A stretch of DNA of 64,000 nucleotides from Paraburkholderia caledonica NBRC 102488 (GCF_000685095.1 NZ_BAYE01000001.1:744001-808000), one strand, 5' to 3'; positions 19,963-28,397 are shown, numbered from the stretch's first letter. Numbers and translations are program-made. The notes: generated from the sequence alone by a model not told the origin.

Positions 19963-19995
19963 GGCTGCGAGTCCGCTCCGCGCGGACTCGCAGCC
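19963..19995. terminator. Strong bidirectional hairpin between convergent genes
   Basis: A perfect 14-bp stem (19963–19976 with 19982–19995; left arm GGCTGCGAGTCCGC) closes a 5-nt loop. It sits between the stop of the plus-strand phosphatase gene (19928) and the stop of the minus-strand hydrolase gene (20002), where a shared terminator is expected. There is no clear T-run on either side. Confidence 0.65.
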
Positions 19996-20001
19996 TCGCT
20001 C

Positions 20002-20838
20002 TTAGCCCTGAATGAACGCCAGCAGATCAGCGTTGAGCACGTCTGCGTTCAACGTCAACATGCCGTGCGCGAAGCCCGGATACGTCTTCAATGTTCCGTT
20101 CTTCAACAGCTTGATCGACTTCAGCGCAGCATCGGCAAACGGCACGATCTGGTCGTCTTCGCCGTGCAGCACGAGAGTCGGCACGCTGATCGCGCGAAGG
20201 TCTTCGGTCTGGTCCGTTTCCGAGAAGGCCTTGATGCCTTCGTAGTGCGCCTTGGCGCTGCCCATCATGCCCTGACGCCACCAGTTCTGGATCACGCCTT
20301 GATGGACCGTTGCGCCGGGACGATTGAAGCCGTAGAACGGCCCCGCCGGAACGTCGACGAAGAACTGCGCGCGGTTGTCGGCAAGCGCCTTGCGAAAGCC
20401 GTCGAAAACTTGGAGCGGCAGACCTTCCGGGTTCGCCTCGGTCTTGAGCATCAGCGGCGGCACGGCGCTCACCAGCACCGCCTTCGCGACGCGGCCAGCC
20501 GGTTCGCCGTGCTTCGCCACATAGCGAGCCACCTCGCCGCCGCCGGTCGAATGGCCGATATGCACGGCGTTGCGCAGATCGAGCGCTTCGACCACCGCGA
20601 ACGCGTCGGCGGCGTAGTGGTCCATGTCGTGTCCGTCGGAGACTTGCGACGAGCGGCCGTGGCCGCGCCGGTCGTGAGCGATCACGCGGAAGCCCTTCTG
20701 AACGAAGAACAGCATCTGCGTATCCCAGTCGTCGGAAGATAACGGCCAGCCGTGGTGGAACACGATCGGCTGCGCGTCCTTCGGGCCCCAGTCCTTGTAG
20801 AAAATTTCGACATTGTCCTTCGTTGTCACGTACGGCAT
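20002..20838 (-). CDS. Alpha/beta hydrolase, non-heme chloroperoxidase/arylesterase type
   Basis: This 278-residue cytoplasmic alpha/beta hydrolase begins MPYVTTKDNVEIFYKDWGPK. It has the oxyanion segment FHHGWPLSSDDW, the nucleophile elbow GHSTGGGEVARYVAKHG (Ser), the acid in LHGEDDQIVPF (Asp) and the His in GFAHGMLTLN. This pattern is typical of the cofactor-free haloperoxidase/esterase group (chloroperoxidase F/L-like), which mainly act as esterases and form peracids as a side reaction. The start at 20838 follows a CAGGAGAA element; the frame continues upstream to 20913 without a good start. The gene converges on the phosphatase gene and is monocistronic. The natural substrate is unknown. 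Confidence 0.88.
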   Translation of the reverse strand: MPYVTTKDNVEIFYKDWGPKDAQPIVFHHGWPLSSDDWDTQMLFFVQKGFRVIAHDRRGHGRSSQVSDGHDMDHYAADAFAVVEALDLRNAVHIGHSTGGGEVARYVAKHGEPAGRVAKAVLVSAVPPLMLKTEANPEGLPLQVFDGFRKALADNRAQFFVDVPAGPFYGFNRPGATVHQGVIQNWWRQGMMGSAKAHYEGIKAFSETDQTEDLRAISVPTLVLHGEDDQIVPFADAALKSIKLLKNGTLKTYPGFAHGMLTLNADVLNADLLAFIQG

Positions 20839-21153
20839 GGTCGTTTCTCCTGTTTCACGTTTTGAGCGATAGCCGACTGGATGATCCGGCGCGAGTGTTA
20901 CGAAAGCCACCATGGTGGCAACAAACTGTAGAACGAATCTGGCAACGCGCTGAAAGGAGAATACTTACACGCGCGGCGTTATGGAAGCGCGATGAAAAGA
21001 ACTGATCGTTGCGCCGCTGCCATCAATCGCCTCTGGGCACGCTTACTCGCGTCGCAATTTATTGCGCCGCTTCGCCCACCCGATTGAGAAATTTCGCAGA
21101 GTTTCCCGAATACCAGACAGGCACCATGCTCGGTCCATTTCGGGAGCCGTGTG

Positions 21154-21639
21154 ATGAGACTCATGAAGATAGCGACGCTGGCCGCAACCGTGTTGCCGTT
21201 GGCGTCGTATGCCGCGCTGGGCGGCCCGCCGGTCACGGGAGCGTCCATGCCGCTCATGCTGCGCGCCGCCACGCCGCAGTCCGGCCCGGCGTCCGCAAGC
21301 AGCCAGCCGGCCAGCGGGCCCATTAGCGCGGCGCCCTACTCGGTGCGCCAGTCGGTCGACGCGAACGGCGTCACGATCCGCGAATACGTGCTGAGCGCCA
21401 ACGTCGTGTTCGCCGTCACCTGGGACGGCCCGGTGCGCCCGAATATGCGCGCGCTGCTCGGCAGCTACTTCGCGAATTACGTTGCATCCGGGCAAGGCGG
21501 CGTCCGCGGCTCCGGTCCTTTGATAGAAGGCAACGACGATTTCCGCATCGAATCCGCAGGCCGCCTCGGGCGCTTCTTCGGCATGGCCTGGGTGCCGCGT
21601 CTGATGCCCGCAGGTGTGCGTCCGGGCGATCTCGAATAA
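21154..21639 (+). CDS. Exported DUF2844-family protein, copy 1
   Basis: This 161-residue protein has a signal peptide (MRLMKIATLAATVLPLASYA, cleavage near SYA-ALGGP). I recognise it as DUF2844 from its mature start ALGGPPV, the core YSVRQSVDANGVTIREYVLS, NVVFAVTWDGPVRPNMRALL and the C-terminal FRIESAGRLGRFFGMAW. No catalytic motif is visible. A GTG at 21151 is an alternative start only 3 bp earlier. It ends 26 bp before the DUF3443 lipoprotein gene, so the two are almost certainly one operon. The same pair is repeated downstream. The persistent pairing suggests a joint role at the periplasm or surface, but none is established. Confidence 0.82.
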   Translation: MRLMKIATLAATVLPLASYAALGGPPVTGASMPLMLRAATPQSGPASASSQPASGPISAAPYSVRQSVDANGVTIREYVLSANVVFAVTWDGPVRPNMRALLGSYFANYVASGQGGVRGSGPLIEGNDDFRIESAGRLGRFFGMAWVPRLMPAGVRPGDLE

Positions 21640-21665
21640 CAGCCATTCGCTTCCCGGGAAAACAC

Positions 21666-22982
21666 ATGAATACATTGAAAAAAACGCTTTCGCTCGCGGC
21701 GGCCATCGGTGTTCTGGCGCTTGCCGCTTGCGGCGGGGGTGGCGGGGGTGGCGGCAACGGCACACAGGGCAATAATTCGGCCGGCTGGAACGCCACACCG
21801 CAATGGACACCGCACGGGCCCGGCGCCTCCGGCGGTTCGGGGAACTCATCGCCGCCCGCTACAGGCGACAACACCGTCACGATCCGCGTCGACAATACGA
21901 TGGGCGGCGTCAACCTGCTCAAGGCGTCGATCAGGGTATGCGTGCCGGGCACCCAGAGTGCGCCGCAATGCGTAACCGTCGACAACATGCTGGTCGACAC
22001 CGGCTCCACCGGCGTGCGGATCGCGGCGCGCGCCATTCCCACGCTGGCCCCGCTGCTGCTGACGCAAGTCGGCGCAGTCGACGACACGAGCGGCTCCGCC
22101 CCCATCGTCGAATGCATGCCGTTCGCCTCAGGCTATACGTGGGGCTCGGTCAAACGCGCCGACATTACGATCGGCAGCAAGACGGCAAGCAACCTTCCGA
22201 TCCAGGTGTACGCCGACGGCGCATTCGCCGCCCCCGACGACTGCACGAACTACGGTGCCGACCTGGGCGGCGGCGCCTTCGCCGGCATAAACGGTATTCT
22301 CGGCATCGACAGTTTCGCTACGGACTCAGCCGACGCGGTCATTACCGCGATTCCTGGCAATTACTACTACTGCCCGTCGCAGAACTCGTGCATTAGCACA
22401 CGCATGCAAGCCGGCAAGGAAGTGAAGAACCCCGTGGCCGAATTCGCCACGGACAACAACGGCACGATCATCCGCCTGCCCGCCGTGCCGGCCGGCGGCC
22501 AGACGAGCGTCACGGGGCAACTGGTGTTCGGCATCGGTACGCAGCAGAACAACGCGTTGCCGTCTAGCGCGACCGTGCTTGCCGTCGACAAATACGGCGC
22601 TTTCACGACGCAGTATCACGGCAAGGTCTTCACCCGCAGCGCGATAGACAGTGGCACCAATGCGTATGCTTTCCCCGACGACACCATCGCGACGAGCGCG
22701 GACAGCTGGTACACGCCTGCTGCGCCGCTGTATCTGAGCGCAACGGTGGAGGCCACGAACGGCACGGGCAAGCCGCTCGATATGCCGTTCTCCATTGCCG
22801 ATACGAGCAACCTGCGGTTATCCGGCTACTACGCTCTCAGCAACGCCGGCGCGAACTTCGCGTATGGCGGGAAAAACAGCATGTTCCTGTGGGGGCTGCC
22901 GTTTTTCTATGGCCGGGACGTCTACACGGTAATGGGGAAAGCGAAGGTAGGTAACCAGACCGGACCGTTCGTCGCGTTCTGA
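21666..22982 (+). CDS. DUF3443-family lipoprotein, copy 1; predicted pepsin-fold aspartic protease
   Basis: This 438-residue lipoprotein has lipobox LAAC (Cys22) followed by a Gly/Asn/Pro-rich spacer to about residue 70. The globular part shows two aspartic-protease motifs, D111-T-G-S (NMLVDTGSTGVRI) and D328-S-G-T (RSAIDSGTNAYAF). It also has a flap-like segment [16 protein letters not shown] at 155–170, NGILGID at 209–215, and a C-terminal block (FLWGLPFFYGRDVYTVM near 407–423) resembling the pepsin end W-x-L-G-x-x-F-x-x-x-Y-x-V-x. Cysteines come in close pairs (92/102, 150/193, 236/242), fitting disulfides. The DUF3443 call is recognition; protease function is inference from motif order. 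It follows DUF2844 copy 1. Confidence 0.78.
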   Translation: MNTLKKTLSLAAAIGVLALAACGGGGGGGGNGTQGNNSAGWNATPQWTPHGPGASGGSGNSSPPATGDNTVTIRVDNTMGGVNLLKASIRVCVPGTQSAPQCVTVDNMLVDTGSTGVRIAARAIPTLAPLLLTQVGAVDDTSGSAPIVECMPFASGYTWGSVKRADITIGSKTASNLPIQVYADGAFAAPDDCTNYGADLGGGAFAGINGILGIDSFATDSADAVITAIPGNYYYCPSQNSCISTRMQAGKEVKNPVAEFATDNNGTIIRLPAVPAGGQTSVTGQLVFGIGTQQNNALPSSATVLAVDKYGAFTTQYHGKVFTRSAIDSGTNAYAFPDDTIATSADSWYTPAAPLYLSATVEATNGTGKPLDMPFSIADTSNLRLSGYYALSNAGANFAYGGKNSMFLWGLPFFYGRDVYTVMGKAKVGNQTGPFVAF

Positions 22983-23003
22983 CAATCAACTGCGGTCGTA
23001 CCG

Positions 23004-23029
23004 AGGCGCGGCGTTATCGCAGCGCCTCC
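23004..23029. terminator. Hairpin after DUF3443 copy 1
   Basis: GAGGCGC at 23004–23010 pairs with GCGCCTC at 23023–23029 over a 12-nt loop, 21 bp after the stop codon. There is no T-run, so it may be a weak terminator or a processing site separating the two DUF2844–DUF3443 pairs. Confidence 0.4.
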
Positions 23030-23123
23030 TTAAGCCGTTTCCTACCACCCGTTCGGCCTCATCTGCACATTCCGATATAGCCGCGCTGGCAACATGCTCC
23101 GACCTGTTTCGTGGAGCGATCCG

Positions 23124-23576
23124 ATGATTCTTTCTAAGGCCGCACTGGCCGTTGCGGCCATGTTGCCGCTGGCTTCTTTTGCGGCATTGGGCGGCGCGCC
23201 GAGCCTCGGTACAACGTCGCACTCGTTGCTCCGGTCGGCAGCGGCCGTTGCCACGCCCGCCGCGACGGCGCCGTACACGGTGCGCGAATCAAGAGATACC
23301 GACGGCGTCCGGATTCGCGAATATGTATCGCCTGGCAACGTCGTGTTCGCCGTCGCATGGCAAGGCCCGGTGCGTCCCGACATGAACGCGCTGCTCGGCA
23401 ACTACTTTCAACGCGCCGCGTCGGCGGGTGCAGGCCATCCGCGCGGCACAGGCCCATTGATCGACCGTAGCGGCGACTTTCAGATCGAGTCGGTCGGCCG
23501 GCCCGGCAACTTCTTCGGCAAGGCCCTGTTGCCGCGCCTGCTGCCGGCGCATGTACGCGCCGAAGACATCCAGTAA
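23124..23576 (+). CDS. Exported DUF2844-family protein, copy 2
   Basis: This 150-residue paralogue of the gene at 21154 has a signal peptide ([20 protein letters not shown]) cleaved before ALGGAP. The conserved core is plain: [57 protein letters not shown] and the end VRAEDIQ (VRPGDLE in copy 1). The start at 23124 follows GTGGAG at good spacing; an upstream in-frame codon at 23094 has no RBS. It precedes the second DUF3443 gene by 32 bp, the same order as the first pair, showing that the two-gene unit was duplicated as a block. Confidence 0.82.
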   Translation: MILSKAALAVAAMLPLASFAALGGAPSLGTTSHSLLRSAAAVATPAATAPYTVRESRDTDGVRIREYVSPGNVVFAVAWQGPVRPDMNALLGNYFQRAASAGAGHPRGTGPLIDRSGDFQIESVGRPGNFFGKALLPRLLPAHVRAEDIQ

Positions 23577-23608
23577 CGCCGTGCGCAGACTCACCGAACA
23601 AGAAAACG

Positions 23609-25168
23609 ATGAACACTTTCAGCAAGACTCTTTGCTTCGCGTTGCTAACGACCAGCGTCGGGCTGTCCGCCTGTGGCGGTGGCGGCGGTAGCGACGACGG
23701 GGGCTCGAAGCCGGCGCAGAGTAACGATAAGGCGGGTTCGTCGGAACCAGCTTCGGGCGTCGCTGGGGGGCAAGGACCGGCGCCTAAGTCTACGTCTGCA
23801 CCGAGTCCAACTCCCAGTCCGGCGCCGGCGCCGCCTCCGGCACCACGTCCTACGCCTACGCCGTTGCCGTCACCGAGCCCGAAGCCGACACCAGCACCGT
23901 CGCCAACGCCAAGCCCGAAGCCCGCGCCGACGCCCACACCGGCACCGGCACCAGCACCAGCACCAGCACCTGCACCTGCACCGACACCGGCGCCAACACC
24001 AACACCAACACCAACACCCACGCCAACACCAGCACCAACACCGACACCCGCCACGAACACCGCTCCCATCATCGTTGAACGATGGACAGGCGGCTATGCC
24101 AACACGCCCTACGTCACCGTCACGTTCTGCATCCCGGGCGTGCAAGGCGCCAATCAGTGCGCGACGATAGATCACAAGCTGCTCGACACGGGCTCGGCAG
24201 GCGTGCGTGTGTTGGCAAGTGCGCTGGGGCCGGCGCTGGCAGGCAGCTTGCCCGCGCAGACCGGCGCGACCGACGATCCCACGCGCGGCGCGGCCATCTC
24301 CCAATGCGCGATCTTCGCGTCGGGCTACACGTGGGGCTCGGTGAAACGCGCGGACGTGACCATTGGCGCAAAGCTGGCGGGCAATCTGCCAGTCCAGGTT
24401 ATCGGCGATGGCGCGAACGCGACGCCAGCGGATTGCGCGTCGCGCGGCGTCTCGGACATCGGCAGTGTTGCGCAGCTCGGAGCGAACGGCGTGGTCGGCA
24501 TCGGCTCGGCGGTACGCGACTTTCCGCTCGCCGCGCAATATGTGTTGCCGGCGACGTACTACTATTGCCCGTCCACTGGGTCGTGCACGAGCACGCGCGT
24601 GCCGCTCGACACACAGATCATGAATCCGGTTGCCGAGTTCACTACCGACAACAACGGCACGATCATCCGCCTGCCCGCGTTGCAGCCCGGCGGTCAGGCG
24701 AGCGCGACCGGTGAGCTCGTGTTCGGCATCGGGACGCAGCAGAACAATGGGTTGCCGTCGAGCGCGAATATCATCCCGCTCGACAGCAACGGCTTTTTCG
24801 CGACCGCGTATAAGGGAAGCACCTTCGGCAACGGCGTCATCGACAGCGGCTCGAACACGACCATCTTCCGCGATACGGCCATTCCGTTCGACGCATGGGG
24901 TCGCTACACGCCCTCCACCACGCTAAGCCTATCCGCTGTGCTGAAGCCAACGGGCAGCGCGGCCACGTCCGCAACCGTGCCGTTCCAGGTAGCCAACACG
25001 GCGAGCCTGCTCTCCGGCACCTATGCGGCGCTCGATAACATTGCGTCGTACACGTCCGTCTCCAGTTACTTCATCTGGGGCTTGCCGTTCTTCTTTGGCC
25101 GCAGTCTGTACACCGCGCTGAATGGATCGCAAGCCGGATCGCAAAGTGGACCGTTCGTCGCGTTCTAG
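23609..25168 (+). CDS. DUF3443-family lipoprotein, copy 2, with long proline-rich linker; predicted pepsin-fold aspartic protease
   Basis: This 519-residue lipoprotein has lipobox LSAC (Cys22) and a Gly/Asp patch, then an 87-residue Pro/Ala/Thr/Ser linker (residues 58–144), and a globular domain closely similar to copy 1. The paired motifs are D189-T-G-S ([13 protein letters not shown]) and D408-S-G-S ([12 protein letters not shown]). The flap-like segment [16 protein letters not shown] and the C-terminal [17 protein letters not shown] block are retained. The linker would hold the domain well away from the membrane anchor. The third motif position is Ser instead of Thr in the second site, which is tolerated in active aspartic proteases. 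DUF3443 is recognition; protease activity is inferred. Confidence 0.78.
   Translation: MNTFSKTLCFALLTTSVGLSACGGGGGSDDGGSKPAQSNDKAGSSEPASGVAGGQGPAPKSTSAPSPTPSPAPAPPPAPRPTPTPLPSPSPKPTPAPSPTPSPKPAPTPTPAPAPAPAPAPAPAPTPAPTPTPTPTPTPTPAPTPTPATNTAPIIVERWTGGYANTPYVTVTFCIPGVQGANQCATIDHKLLDTGSAGVRVLASALGPALAGSLPAQTGATDDPTRGAAISQCAIFASGYTWGSVKRADVTIGAKLAGNLPVQVIGDGANATPADCASRGVSDIGSVAQLGANGVVGIGSAVRDFPLAAQYVLPATYYYCPSTGSCTSTRVPLDTQIMNPVAEFTTDNNGTIIRLPALQPGGQASATGELVFGIGTQQNNGLPSSANIIPLDSNGFFATAYKGSTFGNGVIDSGSNTTIFRDTAIPFDAWGRYTPSTTLSLSAVLKPTGSAATSATVPFQVANTASLLSGTYAALDNIASYTSVSSYFIWGLPFFFGRSLYTALNGSQAGSQSGPFVAF
23780..24040 (+). repeat. Proline-rich low-complexity linker with CCNACN/CCNGCN hexamer runs
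   Basis: This stretch encodes the 87-residue Pro-Ala/Pro-Thr/Pro-Ser linker of DUF3443 copy 2. Alternate codons are proline, and near-perfect hexamers such as CCAGCA, CCAACA and CCTGCA recur, especially in 23945–24040. Such runs change length easily by slippage. DUF3443 copy 1 has no equivalent. Confidence 0.85.
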
Positions 25169-25211
25169 CGCGCCGACGCAAAACCCGCGCAATGCCTGAT
25201 GCAGCCGCTTG

Positions 25212-25302
25212 ATGCAAACGCCTCATGCAAACGCCTTGAGGCAGACTCATAAAGCCAGCGCATAAAGCAAACGCCTAAAGCGAACACGCAAAGCCAACGC
25301 CT
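25212..25302. repeat. Degenerate short repeats around GCAAACGCC
   Basis: ATGCAAACGCC occurs at 25212–25222 and 25225–25235, AAAGCAAACGCCT at 25264–25276 and AAAGCCAACGCCT at 25290–25302. The copies fill the gap between DUF3443 copy 2 and the convergent aminotransferase gene. No obvious terminator hairpin accompanies them. They look like a decayed microsatellite-like array. Confidence 0.5.
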
Positions 25303-25323
25303 CCAGCCAACCACTCCAAACGT

Positions 25324-26655
25324 TCAATCCGTCTCCCTCAACACCTCGGCCACCGTCGCAAAAATCTCGTCGATCTGCTCCTCTTCGATAATGAGCGGCG
25401 GCGAGAACGCGAGAATGTCGCCGGTATAGCGTGTCAATACGCCCTTCTGGAAACATCGCACGAACACGTCGTAAGCGCGTGCGCCAGGCGCCCCGTCGCG
25501 CGGCGCAAGCTCGACGCCGCCCACGAGCCCGAGATTGCGAACGTCGATCACATGCCGTTCACCGCGCAGCTTGTGAATCGCGCGCTCGAAAAGCGGCGCC
25601 ATCCGCGCGGCCCGATCGAACAACTGCTCGCGCTCGTAGAGGTCGATTGTCGCGCATGCCGCGGCGGCGGCAATCGGATGTCCCGAGTATGTATAGCCAT
25701 GAAAGAGTTCGATGCCGCCCGGCGCGCCGTTCACGATCGAGTCGTGAATCTGGCCGCTTGCGGCCACCGCGCCCATCGGAGCGGCCGCGTTGTTGGTGCC
25801 CTTCGCCATCGTCAGCAGGTCGGGCGTGACGCCGAAGTACTGCGCGGCGAACGGTGCGCCGAGGCGACCCCAACCGGTGATGACTTCGTCGAAGATCAGC
25901 AGAATGCCGTGCTTGTCGCAAATCTCGCGCAGCCGTTGAAGATAACCTTGCGGCGGAATCAGCACGCCGGTCGATCCGGCCACCGGCTCGACGATCACCG
26001 CGGCAACCGTCGACGCATCGTGCAGCGCGACGATCCGCTCGAGTTCGTCGGCGAGATGCGCGCCCCACGCCGGTTGGCCTTTCGAATAAGCGGCCTCTTT
26101 GATGTTCAACGTATGCGGCAAATGATCGATCGACGGCAGCAGCGCGCCCGAAAACGCCTTGCGGTTGGGCGCGATGCCGCCCACGGAAATACCGCCGAAG
26201 CCGACGCCGTGATAGCCGCGTTCGCGCCCAATGAAGCGGGTGCGTTGTCCCTCGCCGCGCGAGCGGTGATAGGCAAGCGCGATCTTCAGCGCAGTGTCGA
26301 CTGCTTCCGAGCCTGAGTTCACGAAGAAGATGTGCTTCAGATCACCCGGCGTGTGTCGCGCGATCTTCGTCGCGGCCTCGAATGCTTTCGGGTGGCCCAT
26401 CTGAAACGTGGGCGCGAAATCCATCTCAGCGGCCTGAGCCTGCACGGCGGCCACGATTTCATCGCGGCAGTGCCCTGCGTTCACGCACCACAGGCCCGCG
26501 GTGCCGTCGAGAATGCGCCGCCCATCATGCGATGTGTAGTACATGCCTTTGGCGCTCGAGAGCAGACGCGGCGCGCTCTTGAACTGGCGATTGGCGGTGA
26601 AGGGCATCCAGAACGCGGACATATCGGGCTGATTGGCGCCGGCGGATTCAGTCAT
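25324..26655 (-). CDS. Class III PLP aminotransferase, omega-amino acid:pyruvate type
   Basis: This 443-residue pyridoxal-phosphate enzyme starts at ATG 26655 (MTESAGANQPDMSAFWMPFT). Class III features include HIFFVNSGSEAVDTALKIAL, the GYHGVGFGG region and LLIFDEVITGWGRLG (Asp binding the cofactor ring), followed by the Schiff-base lysine in LLTMAKGTNNAAAPMG. The start MPFTANRQFK and the length match beta-alanine/omega-amino acid:pyruvate aminotransferases, which move the amino group of beta-alanine, GABA or other terminal amines to pyruvate. An upstream extension to 26721 has no ribosome binding site. It is monocistronic and divergent from urtA. The exact amine donor is unknown. Confidence 0.87.
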   Translation of the reverse strand: MTESAGANQPDMSAFWMPFTANRQFKSAPRLLSSAKGMYYTSHDGRRILDGTAGLWCVNAGHCRDEIVAAVQAQAAEMDFAPTFQMGHPKAFEAATKIARHTPGDLKHIFFVNSGSEAVDTALKIALAYHRSRGEGQRTRFIGRERGYHGVGFGGISVGGIAPNRKAFSGALLPSIDHLPHTLNIKEAAYSKGQPAWGAHLADELERIVALHDASTVAAVIVEPVAGSTGVLIPPQGYLQRLREICDKHGILLIFDEVITGWGRLGAPFAAQYFGVTPDLLTMAKGTNNAAAPMGAVAASGQIHDSIVNGAPGGIELFHGYTYSGHPIAAAAACATIDLYEREQLFDRAARMAPLFERAIHKLRGERHVIDVRNLGLVGGVELAPRDGAPGARAYDVFVRCFQKGVLTRYTGDILAFSPPLIIEEEQIDEIFATVAEVLRETD

Positions 26656-27060
26656 CTCGTATCTCCATGCAGAACTGTCGACGAGACTAAGCGCTTCAGC
26701 GCTTGGTCCCGTCCCATGCAAAGGCCAGTAGGCGGTCTTTCAGTGTAGGCACAACACAGCGCATGCACAAAGCAGCGGCGCATGTGCACCGCCAAAGCCC
26801 GCCGGCCGATCGTCACGCTTCGTCGCGGCGCGGCGCGCACCTGAACGAGGCGCATCGAAGCCATGTGCACCAGATTCGTACGCCAAGCCGCATAAGCCCG
26901 CTCGCGTGGAGGCGCGCCGCAGCGCGCGAAGCCGCAGAGCGCCCGGCAGCCCTCACATGGCATGTGCCTTGCAGTACACGAGCGGCAAGTCATGCGGGGC
27001 AAGCCCCGTGGCTGAAATCGACGCCCATAAACATTCATCATCAATGGCAAGGGGATATAC
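26656..27060. promoter_or_regulatory. Aminotransferase/urtA divergent regulatory region
   Basis: This 405-bp gap holds no convincing gene. It contains the sigma-54-type promoter at 26958–26973 and, upstream, a partial NtrC-like site at 26866–26881 (TGCACCAGATTCGTAC, matching GCAC-N7-GTGC in seven of eight arm positions). Several other GCAC/GTGC half-sites lie between 26750 and 26880. This layout suits nitrogen-limitation control of the urea transporter genes. Confidence 0.5.
26958..26973 (+). promoter_or_regulatory. Sigma-54 (RpoN) -24/-12 promoter for the urt–ure block
   Basis: TGGCATGTGCCTTGCA matches the sigma-54 consensus TGGCAC-N5-TTGCA, with the invariant GG and GC exactly 10 bp apart. 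It lies 88 bp upstream of urtA on the right strand. Urea uptake genes are commonly activated by NtrC with RpoN under nitrogen limitation. Confidence 0.7.
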
Positions 27061-28359
27061 ATGAAACGTCGCAGTCTGTTGAAGTTCGGCTCCATGTCCG
27101 GCGCGCTCGCGCTTGCAGGTCGCGCGCCGTTCGCTCGCGCACAGTCCGCGAGCGGCCCGATCAAGGTGGGCATCCTGCATTCCCTGTCCGGCACGATGGC
27201 GATCTCCGAGACATCGCTGAAAGACACCGCGCTGATGACCATCGCTGACATCAACAAGAACGGCGGCGTGATGGGCCGTCAGCTTCAGCCAGTGGTGGTC
27301 GACCCCGCTTCGAACTGGCCGCTCTTCGCCGAAAAAGCGCGTCAGTTGATCACGCAGGAAAAGTGCGCGGTGGTGTTCGGCTGCTGGACGTCGGTGTCGC
27401 GCAAGTCGGTGCTGCCGGTGTTCGAAGAACTCAACGGGTTGCTCTTCTACCCGGTCCAGTACGAAGGCGAAGAGATGTCGCGCAACGTGTTTTACACGGG
27501 CGCCGCGCCGAACCAGCAGGCGATCCCTGCGACCGAATATCTGATGAGCGCGGAAGGCGGCGGCGCGAAGCGCTTCTTCCTGCTCGGCACCGACTACGTG
27601 TATCCGCGCACGACCAACAAGATCCTGCGCGCTTTCCTGAAGTCGAAGGGCGTGCAGGAGGCCGACATCCAGGAGGTCTATACGCCGTTCGGCCACAGCG
27701 ACTACCAGACCATCGTCGCGAACATCAAGACCTTCTCGCAAGGCGGCAAGACGGCCGTGATCTCGACGGTGAACGGCGACTCCAACGTACCGTTCTATAA
27801 GGAACTCGGCAACCAGGGGCTGAAGGCTTCCGATGTGCCGGTCGTCGCGTTCTCGGTCGGCGAGGAAGAACTGCGCGGCATCGACACGAAGCCGCTGGTG
27901 GGCAACCTCGCGGCATGGAACTACTTCATGTCCGTGCGTAACCCGGCCAACGAGAAGTTCAAGAAACAATGGGCCGCGTGGGTCAAGGAGAACAACCTGC
28001 CTGGCGGCACCAAGCGTGTGACGAACGACCCGATGGAAGCGACTTTCGTCGGCATCCACATGTGGAAGCAGGCTGTCGAGAAGGCGAAGAGCACCGAAGT
28101 CGACAAGGTACGCGTGGCGATGATCGGCCAGCAGTTCGCAGCGCCGTCGGGCTTCACGCTCGAGATGGACGGCAACCACCATCTGCACAAGCCGGTGATG
28201 ATCGGCGAAGTGCGCGCGGACGGTCAGTTCAACGTGGTGTGGCGCACCAAGACCGCGGTTCGCGCGCAGCCGTGGAGCCCGTTCATCGCAGGCAATGCAG
28301 GCAAGCCGGATGTAGTCAGCTCGATTCCGGCGTTTCTGAAGCGCTCGCGGGTCGCTTAA
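27061..28359 (+). CDS. urtA: Urea ABC transporter substrate-binding protein
   Basis: This 432-residue binding protein begins with a twin-arginine-type signal (MKRRSLLKFGSMSGALALAG, cleavage near ARAQ-SASGP), so Tat export is possible. The mature protein has the UrtA-specific start GPIKVGILHSLSGTMAISE and segments CAVVFGCWTSVSRKSVLPVF, GLLFYPVQYEGEE and NVFYTGAAPNQQAIP. These distinguish urea and short-chain amide receptors from the LivJ family. It heads the urtABCDE importer genes and is preceded by the sigma-54-type promoter. A 337-bp gap containing a stem-loop separates it from urtB, which could set a higher level of receptor than membrane components. Confidence 0.93.
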   Translation: MKRRSLLKFGSMSGALALAGRAPFARAQSASGPIKVGILHSLSGTMAISETSLKDTALMTIADINKNGGVMGRQLQPVVVDPASNWPLFAEKARQLITQEKCAVVFGCWTSVSRKSVLPVFEELNGLLFYPVQYEGEEMSRNVFYTGAAPNQQAIPATEYLMSAEGGGAKRFFLLGTDYVYPRTTNKILRAFLKSKGVQEADIQEVYTPFGHSDYQTIVANIKTFSQGGKTAVISTVNGDSNVPFYKELGNQGLKASDVPVVAFSVGEEELRGIDTKPLVGNLAAWNYFMSVRNPANEKFKKQWAAWVKENNLPGGTKRVTNDPMEATFVGIHMWKQAVEKAKSTEVDKVRVAMIGQQFAAPSGFTLEMDGNHHLHKPVMIGEVRADGQFNVVWRTKTAVRAQPWSPFIAGNAGKPDVVSSIPAFLKRSRVA

Positions 28360-28372
28360 CGGCACCGCGCAC

Positions 28373-28397
28373 GACGGCGGCTCGACTGGCCGCCGTC
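28373..28397 (+). terminator. Stem-loop after urtA, likely partial terminator or RNA-processing site
   Basis: GACGGCGGC (28373–28381) and GCCGCCGTC (28389–28397) form a perfect 9-bp GC stem with a 7-nt loop, 14 bp after the urtA stop. No U-run follows. Hairpins here often stabilise the receptor transcript in binding-protein operons. The remaining 28398–28696 contains short GGCGAATTC-type repeats but no gene. Confidence 0.5.

Noticed and set aside
20002..20838. A true haloperoxidase requiring vanadium or heme
   Set aside because: The protein is an alpha/beta hydrolase with a Ser nucleophile; it has no metal or heme motif.
26953..28365. A 470-codon minus-strand frame opposite urtA
   Set aside because: It is antisense to urtA and also covers the sigma-54 promoter; composition is shadow-like.
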